Below are positions 54,501 to 63,332 of a DNA stretch of 64,000 nucleotides, one piece after another. The translations under genes were made by a program, and so were the position numbers. The stretch comes from Secundilactobacillus yichangensis (GTDB lineage Bacteria; Bacillota; Bacilli; Lactobacillales; Lactobacillaceae), in the NCBI RefSeq assembly GCF_016861565.1, contig NZ_BOLK01000007.1:52917-116916 (forward strand), written 5' to 3'. The stretch's first letter is position 1. Every line of letters starts with the position of its first letter. The notes beneath the pieces are model-generated. The model saw only the letters and a program-made list of their open reading frames with translations. It did not search any database and was not told the origin of the DNA.

Positions 54501-55846
54501 ATACAACCTTCTTAAATGCGGATGAAACTTACTATTACAATGCGATTGGTATTCCTGAAACGGGGGCTCAAGGTCAATTTAAAGGTCAAGTACCTACGGA
54601 CAATGTGCCAAGTGCACAGCAGTATACGATTAATTTCGTTACGCCGAATGGTGACGTGATTGGCCACATGCCATTCGTGGGCAATCCTGGCAATAAGGTT
54701 AACGTTTCAACAAATATTCCGAAGGGCTATGTTCTAACGCCAGGTAACGATGGCGTTGTAACTGTTCCAGATAAGCAGGATCCTAAGACCCCGATTATCT
54801 TTAACGTCACAACACCTGCTGGTAAAGATGCTGATGGTGTCCAAGTTTGGACCAAGGACCAAGTGCCTGATGATGCACCATATGCAAACCAATACACGGT
54901 TAACTTTGTTACTCCAAATGGTGATATTATTGGTCATACTACTTTAGTAGGTAATCCTGGAAATAACTTTAATGTGACGCCAAATATTCCAAAGGGCTAC
55001 GTCCCAACACCAGGGAAAGATGGTAACATTACCATTGCTGATACGGATGTACCGGGTAAACCAATTGTCTTTAACGTCACAACACCTGCCGGTCAAGATG
55101 CAGATGGTGTCCAAGTTTGGACCAAGGACCAAGTCCCTGATGCACCGTATGCAAACCAATACACGGTCAACTTTGTCACTTCGGGTGGCAGTGTAGTTGG
55201 TACGGCTACTCTGATTGGCAATCCGGGTAATAACTTTAATGTTACTGGTAAGGTGCCAAACGGCTATACGTTAGTTGATGGTACGAATGGTGTCGTTGAA
55301 ATTTCTAAGGATCAAAATCCAGCGCAGCCAATCTCAATTAAAGTCACGGTACCTGGCGGATCATCAAATAATGGTGGGACGCCGCCGACTGACAATGGTA
55401 CAGGCGTTCCTGGCGGTACCTCTACGGATACCGGTACTGGATTGCCAGCTGGTAATCCAAGCACGACCACTGATGGGCCTGGTAGCAATACGGAAGTCGT
55501 TGATCAACCAGATAATAATACTGTTACCAATGACAACACTGATAACAATCCGACGAGCACTGATAAGAGTAACAGCACAGTTGGTAAGTCAGCTAACTCG
55601 AACGGCACTAACAGTGGTACACAAACTGGACTTGTTCAGCAAAGCAGTAACGCCGAAGCCGGTCAAGCACAGCAGGTGGCCAATACTAATGAAGTAAATT
55701 CAACTAATGCTAAGAATAAAGCAGCAACTTTGCCACAAACTAATGAACAGCAAAACACTAGCGTTTGGGCAATGATTGGTCTTAGTCTCATGAGTATGTT
55801 GAGCATGTTAGGTATTACTAAGAAGAAGCGTGAAGACGAGAAGTAA
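48527..55846 (+). CDS. Giant cell-wall-anchored repeat adhesin (MBG/MucBP type)
   Basis: 2439 residues from ATG 48527 (GGGGGGC upstream). KMYKVGKTW signal (residues ~25-57) for septal secretion, then a Ser/Thr/Ala-rich stretch. MBG-like repeats start near 205 (KTYDNKSDTPATFNV) and recur near 325 and 840. Four long MucBP-type units follow, with starts near nt 51772, 52214, 52715 and 53208, each with NTTPTTITG-like and VPGYT motifs. Mub-type domains with RTIHFVGGNG come next, then three ~89-residue units (nt 54620, 54890, 55157). The C-terminus has a Gly/Ser/Thr-rich wall spacer, LPQTNE (~2402), a membrane helix and KKKREDEK. LPQTxE is the sortase A motif of some lactobacilli. Likely binds mucus, plant or yeast polymers. 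Confidence 0.9.
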   Translation: MLKQDMQKKRARVLQDSTQVKEHYKMYKVGKTWLFAGLFTVSLGAGLAFGGHQDVYADTATPTEPATAQVTPQQTDSQAKSVVIGNNAQSQDTASNMKADTNSDTDSETNTNADTVATAATTATENQATEQKTPATADTQAKSTDVQTTNLGDVTDQSTIDQAKTAANAAYAKTGTPQTITAVAGAEEDPATTADPVQAVSAKVEDATKTYDNKSDTPATFNVQLSDNLTAPTGWFVTGNKDEYQVAAASGDIDLSKINQNVGTYDVTLSATGLARLNAVQANQKKNLALTTADVTAGKLTISKAPVVTGSVAIENTSKLYDNDATTDPTSFKVKVNPGLKAPTDWTANADGSYTVALASGDIQANVDSQEPGTYTINLSASGLQRLNAVNPNYDVKANNIIAGNFVIQSNTKLSIGVGRIATSQPTLPSSLPVNVSREVTVPSDWHVSYDNTAQDEVVYDVPVSYFDTSAVQPNTIGTYSVNLTNTALTNLNTANPNHQILPINVHTGTIIVANTAGLPGRTLANFGGGGGTLANAVLNDGDGATLKLGFFSGTGAVFQNFTDLVIIPAGLAVANVTTDPGNPTKITSYTKSNNPVQSIIDSVKPVLDANNIPYSDFTVKQLPDYKGRQTFAVQWGSVDTSVKNGATYPINVVVDPDINNVSEGNFGNRVVANDAAILYATDDNTLTGGKYIINSQGAYPNVPMVANAIGVTNAETIGQGYDNVNWAGTYTIKHVPVQDTYNLKDAAGNKIADAVTTSGMVGDAYDPLSIVPDKITTSDGTEYILNQTTVPTEQTFKQATKPIAADATLATGATYTATYKKVIDTTKASNQAKVNDSQMTWKSAVPATMTVTLPSNLKAPSTWTKTTGNTYSINTADGDLDLSNVKSPIGSYDVLLSKQGLTALAAANPDYLFDNLATGVGKLKVVSLNIPVTVKDTAGTSLKTVPDIQLGSDANVNGANAGVTGYPTSQLKSVTFNYAENDNNTTGVKTATLVANKTTGTITVTTTYYGNKPQSVVTMTKEELGGVDAGAALALQLNDGSMGSGVGFNDPTPQITPAQAGTMAALTGINVVYNQKVTATIVPSDGNGNPISNTTPTTITGFPGDAVSVPEVPGYTPESNVTIPNGPDYTLKVTYTPNTQTVKVQFEDQAGNKLGDAVEWTGATDSNIDYTQALNTQKTLISQGYLPINGDKTGFATAPKTFDRDDKTTQTITVTLSKFNNQVPADAILVPVDPEGNPIKNTTSTTVTGLPGTTVNAPEVPGYTVIDTDKTVNIPTPVPNKDNVTNGKATTPDKRGATVKITYIANNQTVNVQFVDQDGNKLGDVTALTGGSDSNINYTPALNAQKTLISQGYLPINGDKTGFAIAPKVFDHDDKNTPTVTVKLTKITPISADTTLVPVDKDGNPIKGTTPTVITDVPGKTVTVPTIPGYTPKNGNSITIPTPEPNNDNVTDGKVNTPDRGNKINIEYVPDTQSIQVQFVDQDGHKLGDATTLTGASDSNVDLTPAFRTEQSIISLGYTPAKGNQNGLDSITKAFTDYGKVPVYTVVLNKISDTDASLTLVPSDADGNPIPNTTPTTVTGVPGKTVTVPAVPGYTATSTTVTIPTPVPNKDNVTNGKVNTGGNHGTTQKITYTPDTQKLIVKVGDKTLDLSGGSDSAITYDENAILNLIPAGYTLGGDKLGTTSDFAHFLTANSAPAKFDHDDTKDQTWTVPIAEKVDFETATTTRTIHFVGGNGETVAPDQVQTVTYTRPVGAATGTPLGSYTPLGWYAEYTSPTVSGYTVKTGEGIVPAKDPMIAEKPINTVITVHYVGTNQSATVKYVDDDNNGAVIDTPATTLTGVTGGSATWNTNNKPAGYDLADGQAASGSYTFTAIDNAGVTIHLTHHINTETITATRTINFKGNTDVDESKLPSTIVQKVNWTISTDEATGEVTFTPDANSNYQAVPLHSIPSDNAEITYVPEFTYVTAWNPVKFTATKDELNTLGNPDLGKNTTFLNADETYYYNAIGIPETGAQGQFKGQVPTDNVPSAQQYTINFVTPNGDVIGHMPFVGNPGNKVNVSTNIPKGYVLTPGNDGVVTVPDKQDPKTPIIFNVTTPAGKDADGVQVWTKDQVPDDAPYANQYTVNFVTPNGDIIGHTTLVGNPGNNFNVTPNIPKGYVPTPGKDGNITIADTDVPGKPIVFNVTTPAGQDADGVQVWTKDQVPDAPYANQYTVNFVTSGGSVVGTATLIGNPGNNFNVTGKVPNGYTLVDGTNGVVEISKDQNPAQPISIKVTVPGGSSNNGGTPPTDNGTGVPGGTSTDTGTGLPAGNPSTTTDGPGSNTEVVDQPDNNTVTNDNTDNNPTSTDKSNSTVGKSANSNGTNSGTQTGLVQQSSNAEAGQAQQVANTNEVNSTNAKNKAATLPQTNEQQNTSVWAMIGLSLMSMLSMLGITKKKREDEK

Positions 55847-55876
55847 TTCGTCATTTGCGTAAGTCTAAATTGTACG

Positions 55877-55915
55877 AAAATAGTGTTGATGAGCGATCGT
55901 CAGCACTATTTTTGT
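55877..55915. terminator. Bidirectional terminator after the adhesin gene
   Basis: AAAATAGTGTTG, a loop, CAGCACTATTTTTG between convergent genes. Confidence 0.8.
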
Positions 55916-55962
55916 GTCCACAAAAAAGCGAGCAATTCATTATCGAATTACTCGCTTTATCT

Positions 55963-57393
55963 TTAAACTTTAGCCGACAACACTTCAAACGAAGCGTTGA
56001 TTTTTTCTGCACACATTCGGCCTTCGTAAATCGCCCAAATGACGAGACTTTGGCCACGGTGACTATCACCAGCCACAAAGATTTGACTGTCATTCGTGCT
56101 GTAATTGACGTTTACTTTTGTGACATCAAAGGCGTCAAACAGCCATTGTTCAGCACCGGTGAAGCCCATAGCTAGTAGGACTAAGTCGGCTTTGATCCGT
56201 TTTTGACTACCCGCAATTGGTTTGAAATGATCGGTGCGGCTGACTTCAACCTCAGACAGTTGGCCGTTTTTACCGAAACAGCCTGTGACAGTTGCCGTAT
56301 ACGTTGTAATATCACCGAATAACTTCTGAGCTTCCAGCTGACCGTAGCCGTTCTTGAGCACCATCGGCCATTCCGGCCATTGATTATCTAAAGTCCGTTC
56401 TTTTGGTAGCGCAGGGGTGATTTCTAGCTGCGTAATTCCGGCGCAGCCTTGGCGGATGGCAGTGCCGATACAGTCATTACCGGTATCACCGCCACCAAGG
56501 ACCACCACGTGTTTTCCTTTTAGTGCGTGGGTTGCTGCAGTACCGTTTTTAATCACTGATTGCGTAGCGTTGGTCAGAAAATCAACGGCTTTCATCACGC
56601 CCTTTAGCTGCCGGCCAGGCACATCCAGATCACGGGCCTGTCGAGCCCCGGTACAGATCACGATACGATCGTACTTGGCTTTTAACGTATCAACGTCAAT
56701 GTCACGGCCAACTTCAGTATTAGCAATCAGTTCGATACCGACATCGCGCATAGCCTGAATTCGACGTTCAACAACTTCTTTCGGCAGTTTCATATTGGGA
56801 ATGCCGTACATCAACAGACCGCCGAAACGGTCAGCCCGTTCGTAAACGGTCACCGAGTGTCCCAGCTGATTTAAGCGCCAAGCAGCGGAGATGCCTGCTG
56901 GTCCGCTGCCGATGACGGCAATCTTTTTACCGGTTCGGTGCGCAGGCTTCCCAGAATCAACCACCCAGCCGTTTTTGAAGGCCTGTTCAATAATGAATTT
57001 TTCGTTATTGCGGATGGTGATTCCGGGACCATTCAGTGCGTTCACGCAGGCAACCTCGCAGGGAGCGGGGCAAACTCTACCAGTCATGTCTGGTAAGTAA
57101 TTTGTTCTGGTGAGTCGCTCGAAGGCGGCTTTATCGCGTTTCTTGTAGACTAAATCGTTCCACTCTGGAATCAGGTTATCGTTGGGGCAGCCACTAACGC
57201 CGCGTTTACCGCCATAAAAGACACCATGGTGGCAAAAGGGGATTCCGCAGTTCATGCAACGACTAGCCTGAATCCGGCGGTCCGCATCGCCCAGGTCAAT
57301 TTCCATAATGTTGAAGTCCTTGATACGTTCGGCAATCGGCCGCATTGGGTTACTTTTACGATCGTGTTTGATAAATCCTCTTGGATCTCCCAT
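55963..57393 (-). CDS. gltD: Glutamate synthase small subunit
   Basis: 476 residues from ATG 57393 (AAAGGAG upstream, within the end of gltB). N-terminal iron-sulfur region with CMNCGIPFC and a second Cys group CPAPCEVAC. FAD motif GSGPAGISAAW (~150) and NADPH motif VVLGGGDTGNDC (~290), then AGDSHRGQSL. It passes electrons from NADPH through FAD and Fe-S clusters to GltB. Normal length. It forms an operon with gltB, with 5 bp between. Confidence 0.93.
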   Translation of the reverse strand: MGDPRGFIKHDRKSNPMRPIAERIKDFNIMEIDLGDADRRIQASRCMNCGIPFCHHGVFYGGKRGVSGCPNDNLIPEWNDLVYKKRDKAAFERLTRTNYLPDMTGRVCPAPCEVACVNALNGPGITIRNNEKFIIEQAFKNGWVVDSGKPAHRTGKKIAVIGSGPAGISAAWRLNQLGHSVTVYERADRFGGLLMYGIPNMKLPKEVVERRIQAMRDVGIELIANTEVGRDIDVDTLKAKYDRIVICTGARQARDLDVPGRQLKGVMKAVDFLTNATQSVIKNGTAATHALKGKHVVVLGGGDTGNDCIGTAIRQGCAGITQLEITPALPKERTLDNQWPEWPMVLKNGYGQLEAQKLFGDITTYTATVTGCFGKNGQLSEVEVSRTDHFKPIAGSQKRIKADLVLLAMGFTGAEQWLFDAFDVTKVNVNYSTNDSQIFVAGDSHRGQSLVIWAIYEGRMCAEKINASFEVLSAKV

Positions 57394-57398
57394 ACCGG

Positions 57399-60300
57399 TC
57401 ACTCCTTTCCCTTTTTTGTGGCAACGTCAAAGGCTTTTTGAATCACTTGATCATCAGGGACACCAGCTTTTTGAAACTGGTGGATGAGATTATGCATCCG
57501 GTGATAATCACTAGGATAAACTTTTACAAAGAGCTGTTTTTCTTTTTCCCAGTTATCCAAAATTTTCTTCGCCTGAGATGATTTAGTGTAGTAATAGTGT
57601 TTTTCAATCAAGGTTTTAAGAATGCTGTCGTCGCCCGATTCGTCTAAAGCATATAGATCGACTAATTCGGTATTGCAACGTTGCTTAAAGTTATGTTTCC
57701 AGTCGTAAACGTAGGCGATACCACCAGACATACCAGCCGCAAAGTTCCGCCCAGTCTGCCCTAAAATAACCGCCACGCCGCCGGTCATGTATTCACAGCC
57801 GTTGTTACCGATACCTTCCACCACAACGTTAGCGCCAGAGTTACGGACACAGAACCGCTCACCAGCCCGGCCATTGAAGAAGGCTTCTCCGCTAGTGGCA
57901 CCAAAGCAGGCCACGTTGCCGATGATCGGTGCATGCGCGTAAATGTTTTCTGCACCCTCTGGTGAGGCAACAATCAGCCGGCCACCAGACAGGCCCTTAC
58001 CAACGTAATCGTTGGCTTCACCGCGTAACGTAATTTCCAAGCCCTGAGTGATAAAGGCACCGAAACTTTGGCCGGCAATGCCAGTGTAGTTAAGTTGGAG
58101 CGCGCCAGGCTTCAAGCCGTGGTTGCCAAAACGGGCAGCAATCCAGCCACCAAGCCGGGTACCAGTTGCCCGGTCGGTATTATTGATTGGCTGATTGATG
58201 GACGTTGTGGTGCCATTTTGCAGGCTAGCTTCAGTAATGGCGTTCAAATCCGGCCACGTGTACTTCGCACGGAAGGGATCCTTAGTCTTTCGTTGAATGG
58301 TAATGGTTTTACCAATCATTTTGTCGTAGTTCAGCGATTTTGCTTTGCCAGATGGCACGTAACGCGGCTTGAGATGTTCACCGTGCCCAACCATTTCATC
58401 CACGGTACGGTAGCCCAGCTGAGCCATTTGTTCACGCAGGTCTTGAGCGAGAAATTGCATCATGTTGATGACGTATTCCGGCTTACCGGCAAATAGCCGG
58501 CGTAAATTAGGATCTTGTGAGGTAATGCCAACCGGGCAGGTGTTGAGGTTGCACTTACGCATCATGATACAGCCGATAGAAACCATCGTGAGGGTAGCAA
58601 AGCTGAATTCTTCAGCTCCCAGCATAATGGCAACCGCGATGTCACGGCCAGTGAGAAGCTTACCATCGACTTCCAGTGTTGTGCGCTGGCGCAGATGATT
58701 TAGGGCAAGTGTCTGGTGTGCGTCCGCCAAACCCATTTCCCACGGTAAACCGCAGTCACGGGTGGAGTTTCTTGGTGCGGCTCCAGTGCCACCATCGTAG
58801 CCGGCAATCACCACGGTATCTGCGCCAGCCTTAACCACCCCAGCTGCAATGGTACCGACGCCGGTTGAAGAAACTAACTTAACGTTGATAATGGCGTACG
58901 GGTTAACTTGCTTAAGATCATAGATCAGCTGAGCGAGATCTTCGATGGAGTAAATATCATGATGAGGCGGCGGTGAGATTAGCTGCACACCAGCAATGGA
59001 ACCTCGGATACTAGCCACCCACGGATAAGCTTTGCTGGCTGGAAGCTGACCGCCTTCACCCGGTTTAGCTCCCTGAGCCATTTTAATTTGAATTTCATCA
59101 GCACTTTCAAGATATTCAGTGTTCACCCCAAAACGGGCGGTAGAGACTTGCTTGATCCGGCTGTTCCGGTTCAAACCGTCTGCACCGACTTTGAACCGTT
59201 TGCGGTTTTCACCGCCTTCACCGGAGTTGCTGCGGGCTCCCAGTTTGTTCATGGCAATGGCAATCGTTTCGTGAGCTTCTTCAGAAAGGGCTCCAAAACT
59301 CATGGCACCGGACTTGAACCGTTTCACGATGGCACTGACTGGTTCCACTTCGTTGATTGGCACACTGGTTCGACCTTCAGAATGGATCTCCCACATTGAA
59401 CGCAGAGTAACCGGGTTTTTAAGTGCTTCTTGGTTCATTTGTTGGGCGTATTTTTGATATTCTTCGTACTTACCAGAACGAACAGCTTTCTGAAATTGAT
59501 AGATCGATTCAGGATTATACAGGTGGTGTTCACCGTCTGACTTGAACTGGAAACTGCCGCCTGAAGGTAAATCATCAATGGTATGGGCATCGTAGGCTGC
59601 CTGGTATTTGATCGTATATTCATCTTCAATTTGATTAAGCGTCAAACCGCCGATTCGGCTGGGGGTGCCAGTGAAATACTGGTTGATAACTGCTGACGAA
59701 AGACCGACAGCTTCAAATAACTGGGCGCCTTGATAACCTGCGATAGTTGAGATACCCATCCGGCTCATAATCTTAATGATGCCCTTAGTGGCAGCTCTCC
59801 GGTAATTGGCTAATTTGGCTTCATAGCCACGTGAAACCAGGGTGGCATAAGCGCCGTAGGGGTGAATAGCAGTAGCACCATACCCTATAAGGCAGGCAAA
59901 ATGATGCAGTTCGCAGGCTTCGGCGGTATCCACTACGATGGCAGCGTCAGTACTTTTACCTTGCTGAACCAGATAGTTATGCAAGCCGGAAACAGCTAGT
60001 AAAACAGGAATGGCCATCTGGTGCTCGTGAGCGGTTCTGTCAGAGAGAATCAGAATGGTGGCACCTTGATCAATGGCGTTCTCAGCTCGCTTAAATAAAT
60101 CATCTAGTGCGTGAGATAACCGGTTAGGCCGGTCAGTCAAATCATAGGATAAGTCTAGTTTGGCGACTTTCAGTCCCGGCAGATCCAGCGCTTCAATCTT
60201 GGCATAATCCTGATCGCTTAAAATTGGGCTTTCAATCCGGATCTTGTGGCAATTTTCCGCCGTATCCGTGGTGATATCAGCATCACGGCCCAGATAGAGA

Positions 60301-61868
60301 GTCGTGCTGATGACGATTTTTTCACGCAGGGGATCAATCGGCGGGTTGGTGACTTGCGCAAAGGCCTGTTTAAAGTAGGTAAACAGGTTTTCAGATTTAT
60401 GAGAGAGTACTGCCAGAGGAGAATCAAACCCCATGGCAACCACTGGTTCACCGCCGTTTTCAGCCATTGGAATCAACGCTGTTTCGATGACTTCGTGGGT
60501 GTACCCATTTCGTAACCAAAGCCGTTTTAAATCAGTATCTGAAATGGCAGTTTCAGTTTTAACTTCCGGTAAATTCTTTAGTGAAATTCGGTTGGCAGTC
60601 AGCCATTGCTGATAGGGATGTTTCTGGGCAAATTCCCGCTTCAACTCATCAGATTGATAGATTTTACCCAGGCGGGTGTCCACCAAAATCATTTGAGCGG
60701 GGCCGAGAATCCCTTTTTTAACAATGTCAGTGGGCTTAACGTCTACCACGCCCGACTCTGAAGCCACGACCAGAATCCGGTCCTTGGTCAAAGTGTAGCG
60801 TGATGGCCGCAAACCGTTTCGATCCAAGAAAGCGCCGACTTGAATGCCATCGGTGAAGCAGAGTGCTGCGGGGCCGTCCCACGGGGCCATAAAGGTTGCG
60901 TTGTATTCATCAAACGCCCGTTGCTGTTTCGGCATCTGGACGCCGTCGCCCCAAGCCTCTGGGATCATCATCATGAGCGCTTTAGGAATCGACCGCCCAT
61001 GGCGATAGAGGTATTCCATGCAGTTTTCAAGCTTAGCGGAATCGGAATCGTCTTCGTCATAGATATCGATTCCGTGGCTAGTCATCCAGTTCTCTGCGCC
61101 CTTGAGGGTATTGATTTCACCGTTATGGGCTAAGAAGCGGAAAGGCTGCGCACGCGACCAGCTAGGGAAGGTGTTGGTGGAAAAACGTGAATGAATCAGG
61201 CAAATGGCACTTTCCATGGCAGAATTGTGCAGATCTGGATAGAACAGACCAACTTGATAGGCGTGTAGCATGCCCTTATAGACGATAGTTTGACTGGAAA
61301 GCGAGCAGATTGATAAGGATTGCTGCTCAAAAACGTGCTCCAGCCGACGCCGAAGGGTGTACAGCTGGTCTTCAAAAGGACGGCCGGCAGCAATGTCAGC
61401 GGGCCGCTGAATAATAATTTGAACGAAGCCGGGCATAGACTTTTGCGCACCAGGACCGCAGTTTTCGTAAACAAAAGGAACCAGTCGAGTCCATAAAACC
61501 GGGAAGCCGGCTTGGTCGATCTGTGCGGTAACCGCGGATAACATAGCATCCCGCTTTTTATCATCGTGGGGCAGAAATAACTGTGCTACCGCGTAGTCGC
61601 CTTTTGGGGGCAGCTCCAGCTCAGCGCTGGCCATTTGCTGCCGGAAGAACTTATCCGGCATTGCCATTAAGATGCCAGCACCGTCACCGGTGTCTGGTTC
61701 GGCGCCTGTTCCACCACGGTGGTTCATGCGCTCCAGCATTGTCAGTGCCTTTTCCACTAGTTGGTGATCTGCGTGACCATCGATTTGAGTGATGAAGCCC
61801 ATGCCACAGGCAGCATGTTCAAAGTGCGGGTCATACATTAAATTGTGATCGTGATTCAAAGCTTTCAA
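57399..61868 (-). CDS. gltB: Glutamate synthase large subunit
   Basis: 1489 residues, full length. N-terminal class II glutamine amidotransferase with the nucleophile Cys21 in HAACGMGF, exposed after removal of a 20-residue propeptide. A central domain is followed by the FMN-binding synthase domain (GEGGENRKRF, then LPASKAYPWV and ISPPPHHDIYS). The 3Fe-4S cysteines are in MRKCNLNTCPVGI. A C-terminal GXGXG beta-helix ends the protein. Converts 2-oxoglutarate and glutamine to two glutamates with reducing power from GltD. Start TTG 61868 follows TAGGTGA. The upstream gap has no LysR-type regulator. Confidence 0.93.
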   Translation of the reverse strand: MKALNHDHNLMYDPHFEHAACGMGFITQIDGHADHQLVEKALTMLERMNHRGGTGAEPDTGDGAGILMAMPDKFFRQQMASAELELPPKGDYAVAQLFLPHDDKKRDAMLSAVTAQIDQAGFPVLWTRLVPFVYENCGPGAQKSMPGFVQIIIQRPADIAAGRPFEDQLYTLRRRLEHVFEQQSLSICSLSSQTIVYKGMLHAYQVGLFYPDLHNSAMESAICLIHSRFSTNTFPSWSRAQPFRFLAHNGEINTLKGAENWMTSHGIDIYDEDDSDSAKLENCMEYLYRHGRSIPKALMMMIPEAWGDGVQMPKQQRAFDEYNATFMAPWDGPAALCFTDGIQVGAFLDRNGLRPSRYTLTKDRILVVASESGVVDVKPTDIVKKGILGPAQMILVDTRLGKIYQSDELKREFAQKHPYQQWLTANRISLKNLPEVKTETAISDTDLKRLWLRNGYTHEVIETALIPMAENGGEPVVAMGFDSPLAVLSHKSENLFTYFKQAFAQVTNPPIDPLREKIVISTTLYLGRDADITTDTAENCHKIRIESPILSDQDYAKIEALDLPGLKVAKLDLSYDLTDRPNRLSHALDDLFKRAENAIDQGATILILSDRTAHEHQMAIPVLLAVSGLHNYLVQQGKSTDAAIVVDTAEACELHHFACLIGYGATAIHPYGAYATLVSRGYEAKLANYRRAATKGIIKIMSRMGISTIAGYQGAQLFEAVGLSSAVINQYFTGTPSRIGGLTLNQIEDEYTIKYQAAYDAHTIDDLPSGGSFQFKSDGEHHLYNPESIYQFQKAVRSGKYEEYQKYAQQMNQEALKNPVTLRSMWEIHSEGRTSVPINEVEPVSAIVKRFKSGAMSFGALSEEAHETIAIAMNKLGARSNSGEGGENRKRFKVGADGLNRNSRIKQVSTARFGVNTEYLESADEIQIKMAQGAKPGEGGQLPASKAYPWVASIRGSIAGVQLISPPPHHDIYSIEDLAQLIYDLKQVNPYAIINVKLVSSTGVGTIAAGVVKAGADTVVIAGYDGGTGAAPRNSTRDCGLPWEMGLADAHQTLALNHLRQRTTLEVDGKLLTGRDIAVAIMLGAEEFSFATLTMVSIGCIMMRKCNLNTCPVGITSQDPNLRRLFAGKPEYVINMMQFLAQDLREQMAQLGYRTVDEMVGHGEHLKPRYVPSGKAKSLNYDKMIGKTITIQRKTKDPFRAKYTWPDLNAITEASLQNGTTTSINQPINNTDRATGTRLGGWIAARFGNHGLKPGALQLNYTGIAGQSFGAFITQGLEITLRGEANDYVGKGLSGGRLIVASPEGAENIYAHAPIIGNVACFGATSGEAFFNGRAGERFCVRNSGANVVVEGIGNNGCEYMTGGVAVILGQTGRNFAAGMSGGIAYVYDWKHNFKQRCNTELVDLYALDESGDDSILKTLIEKHYYYTKSSQAKKILDNWEKEKQLFVKVYPSDYHRMHNLIHQFQKAGVPDDQVIQKAFDVATKKGKE

Positions 61869-62172
61869 ATACTGTCACCTACTTTTAAGATTGAAAGAAA
61901 GAGTCAATTAAATTTCATGAATTATTCTCATGATATTCTAATCTTTCGCAATCTGCAATACCGTAGACTAAATAAATATTTAAAAGTAACTGAATTTAGT
62001 TGTTTTATTCATTTTTAGAATATTGACGTTTACTAATAAACATACTCCGCCATTGCTGATAGGATAGTAATATGCTTGACAATAGTTTTAAATAATAACG
62101 TTGATTAAGCAACACAATGAGGTAGAATATTAAATTTTGAAATATTAAATATTCCTAAGAAGATTATATTCT
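61869..62172. other. Upstream region of gltBD without a gene
   Basis: About 300 bp of AT-rich sequence. It must carry the minus-strand promoter of gltBD. A repeated TCATGA pair separated by 7 nt (61915-61933) is a possible operator. No ORF, riboswitch or T-box motif was seen. Confidence 0.5.
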
Positions 62173-62209
62173 AAAAAACGCCATACCGATTAATGATCGG
62201 TATGGCGTC
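62173..62209 (-). terminator. Terminator of the lipoprotein gene
   Basis: ACGCCATACCGAT, loop, ATCGGTATGGCGT, with the T-run on the minus strand, 14 bases after the stop codon. Confidence 0.9.
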
Positions 62210-62222
62210 CTTAGTAATTCAA

Positions 62223-63182
62223 TTAGTGATGAGTGACGTAGATGTACAGTGTTGTTTTCGAATAACCAAGGTCAAAATCAATGCCCTTGGAATGAATGGT
62301 GCTGGTTGTTGTTTGGCTGCTGTTCTTCTTGTTAGCCTTGTTCGCAAAGCCCTTTAGTACAGTTTTGGTGTTTGCACCGACACTGCCCGTCAAGACGGCT
62401 AATTCTGTCATGAAAGTTCTAGCCGCCTTTTTAGACTTCAATGACGAGGTGGGAACCATTAGAGTTGCACCAATCAGATTCCCGTGGTCAACGTTGCCAC
62501 GGATGGTAGCGTTCGGCGTTTTTTTCAGGTTATAAACGCCGGTGCGTGCCTTGGCTGTAATGGTATCGTCAGCGATTTGTTTCTTGGCTTTAGCCAGTGC
62601 AGGTGCTAAAGCTGCCTGTGTTTGCTTCAACTTGGCACCTTGGGATTGAAGCTGCCCACCCTGTTTAGACAAATCGGCTAAGGTTGCTTGTGCTGAGGTA
62701 TCGCCGGCTTTTAACTTGGCTTGAGCGGCTTTTGATTCAGCCTTCAATTTAGCTTCTTTTTGTTGCAGCTGCGCACCTTGTTTTTGCAAACCCATGGCCG
62801 TAGCTTGATCCTTCTTGGATAAGGCTGTTCCCATTAAGGCCTGGTTGTAAGCGGCGGTGAATTTACTATAGCTCATGATTACTGGGCTCTTCTTCACCAC
62901 TGTTGATGTCTTACGACTGCCAGCAGTAAGCTTGACAGTCTGCCGATACGGTTTAGCAGGCAAAGTGATGGCATATCCCCCATCTTTGACTGCCTGTTTT
63001 TTTTGCTCCCCGTTGTTAACGCGGTACTGAACCGTCTTTTGATTACTGTGACCCTTGATAACGGCAGTCATGCCACTAGGAGTGTAACTCTTATGGGCAA
63101 CTGATAATGACGCTTTACCGCATCCCGCTAGTACGACGCTAAGTAGGGCGGCAGATAATATCAAACTGAATTTTCTCATCAT
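62223..63182 (-). CDS. Lipoprotein with coiled-coil region
   Basis: 319 residues. Signal peptide with lipobox VLAGC (Cys ~21). A beta-rich domain (~25-105) precedes a long Gln/Lys/Ala-rich helix (~125-205) with recurrent KQGAQLQ and AKLK units, a likely coiled coil. A C-terminal domain ending ITLYIYVTHH-like (TTLYIYVTHH) is of unknown fold. Membrane-anchored outside the cell. No catalytic motif and no functional neighbour; role unknown. Confidence 0.75.
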   Translation of the reverse strand: MMRKFSLILSAALLSVVLAGCGKASLSVAHKSYTPSGMTAVIKGHSNQKTVQYRVNNGEQKKQAVKDGGYAITLPAKPYRQTVKLTAGSRKTSTVVKKSPVIMSYSKFTAAYNQALMGTALSKKDQATAMGLQKQGAQLQQKEAKLKAESKAAQAKLKAGDTSAQATLADLSKQGGQLQSQGAKLKQTQAALAPALAKAKKQIADDTITAKARTGVYNLKKTPNATIRGNVDHGNLIGATLMVPTSSLKSKKAARTFMTELAVLTGSVGANTKTVLKGFANKANKKNSSQTTTSTIHSKGIDFDLGYSKTTLYIYVTHH

Positions 63183-63189
63183 AACGTCC

Positions 63190-63332
63190 TGCTACTGATA
63201 ACTTATAAAAAATTATCGATCATTCTTGCTTCTCACTATCCTGATTCGCGTGAAACTCGCTAATACAGTTGGTATGATAGTCCACAAGCGTTAATTCCCG
63301 GCTAGCCACCGGTACGTGCTTTGAAGCCTGTG
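63190..63332 (-). ncRNA. Candidate omega RNA / right end of an IS200/IS605 element
   Basis: The non-coding stretch directly 3' of tnpB. On the minus strand it contains CACGTACCGGTGGCTAGCCGG, with CCGG...CCGG pairing, soon after the stop. In TnpB systems the guide-bearing RNA spans the tnpB end and the element right end, so this is where it should be. Exact ends are not determinable by eye. Confidence 0.45.

Noticed and set aside
48642..55854. Many short ORFs within the adhesin gene on both strands
   Set aside because: They arise from the repetitive adhesin sequence and show no signals of their own.
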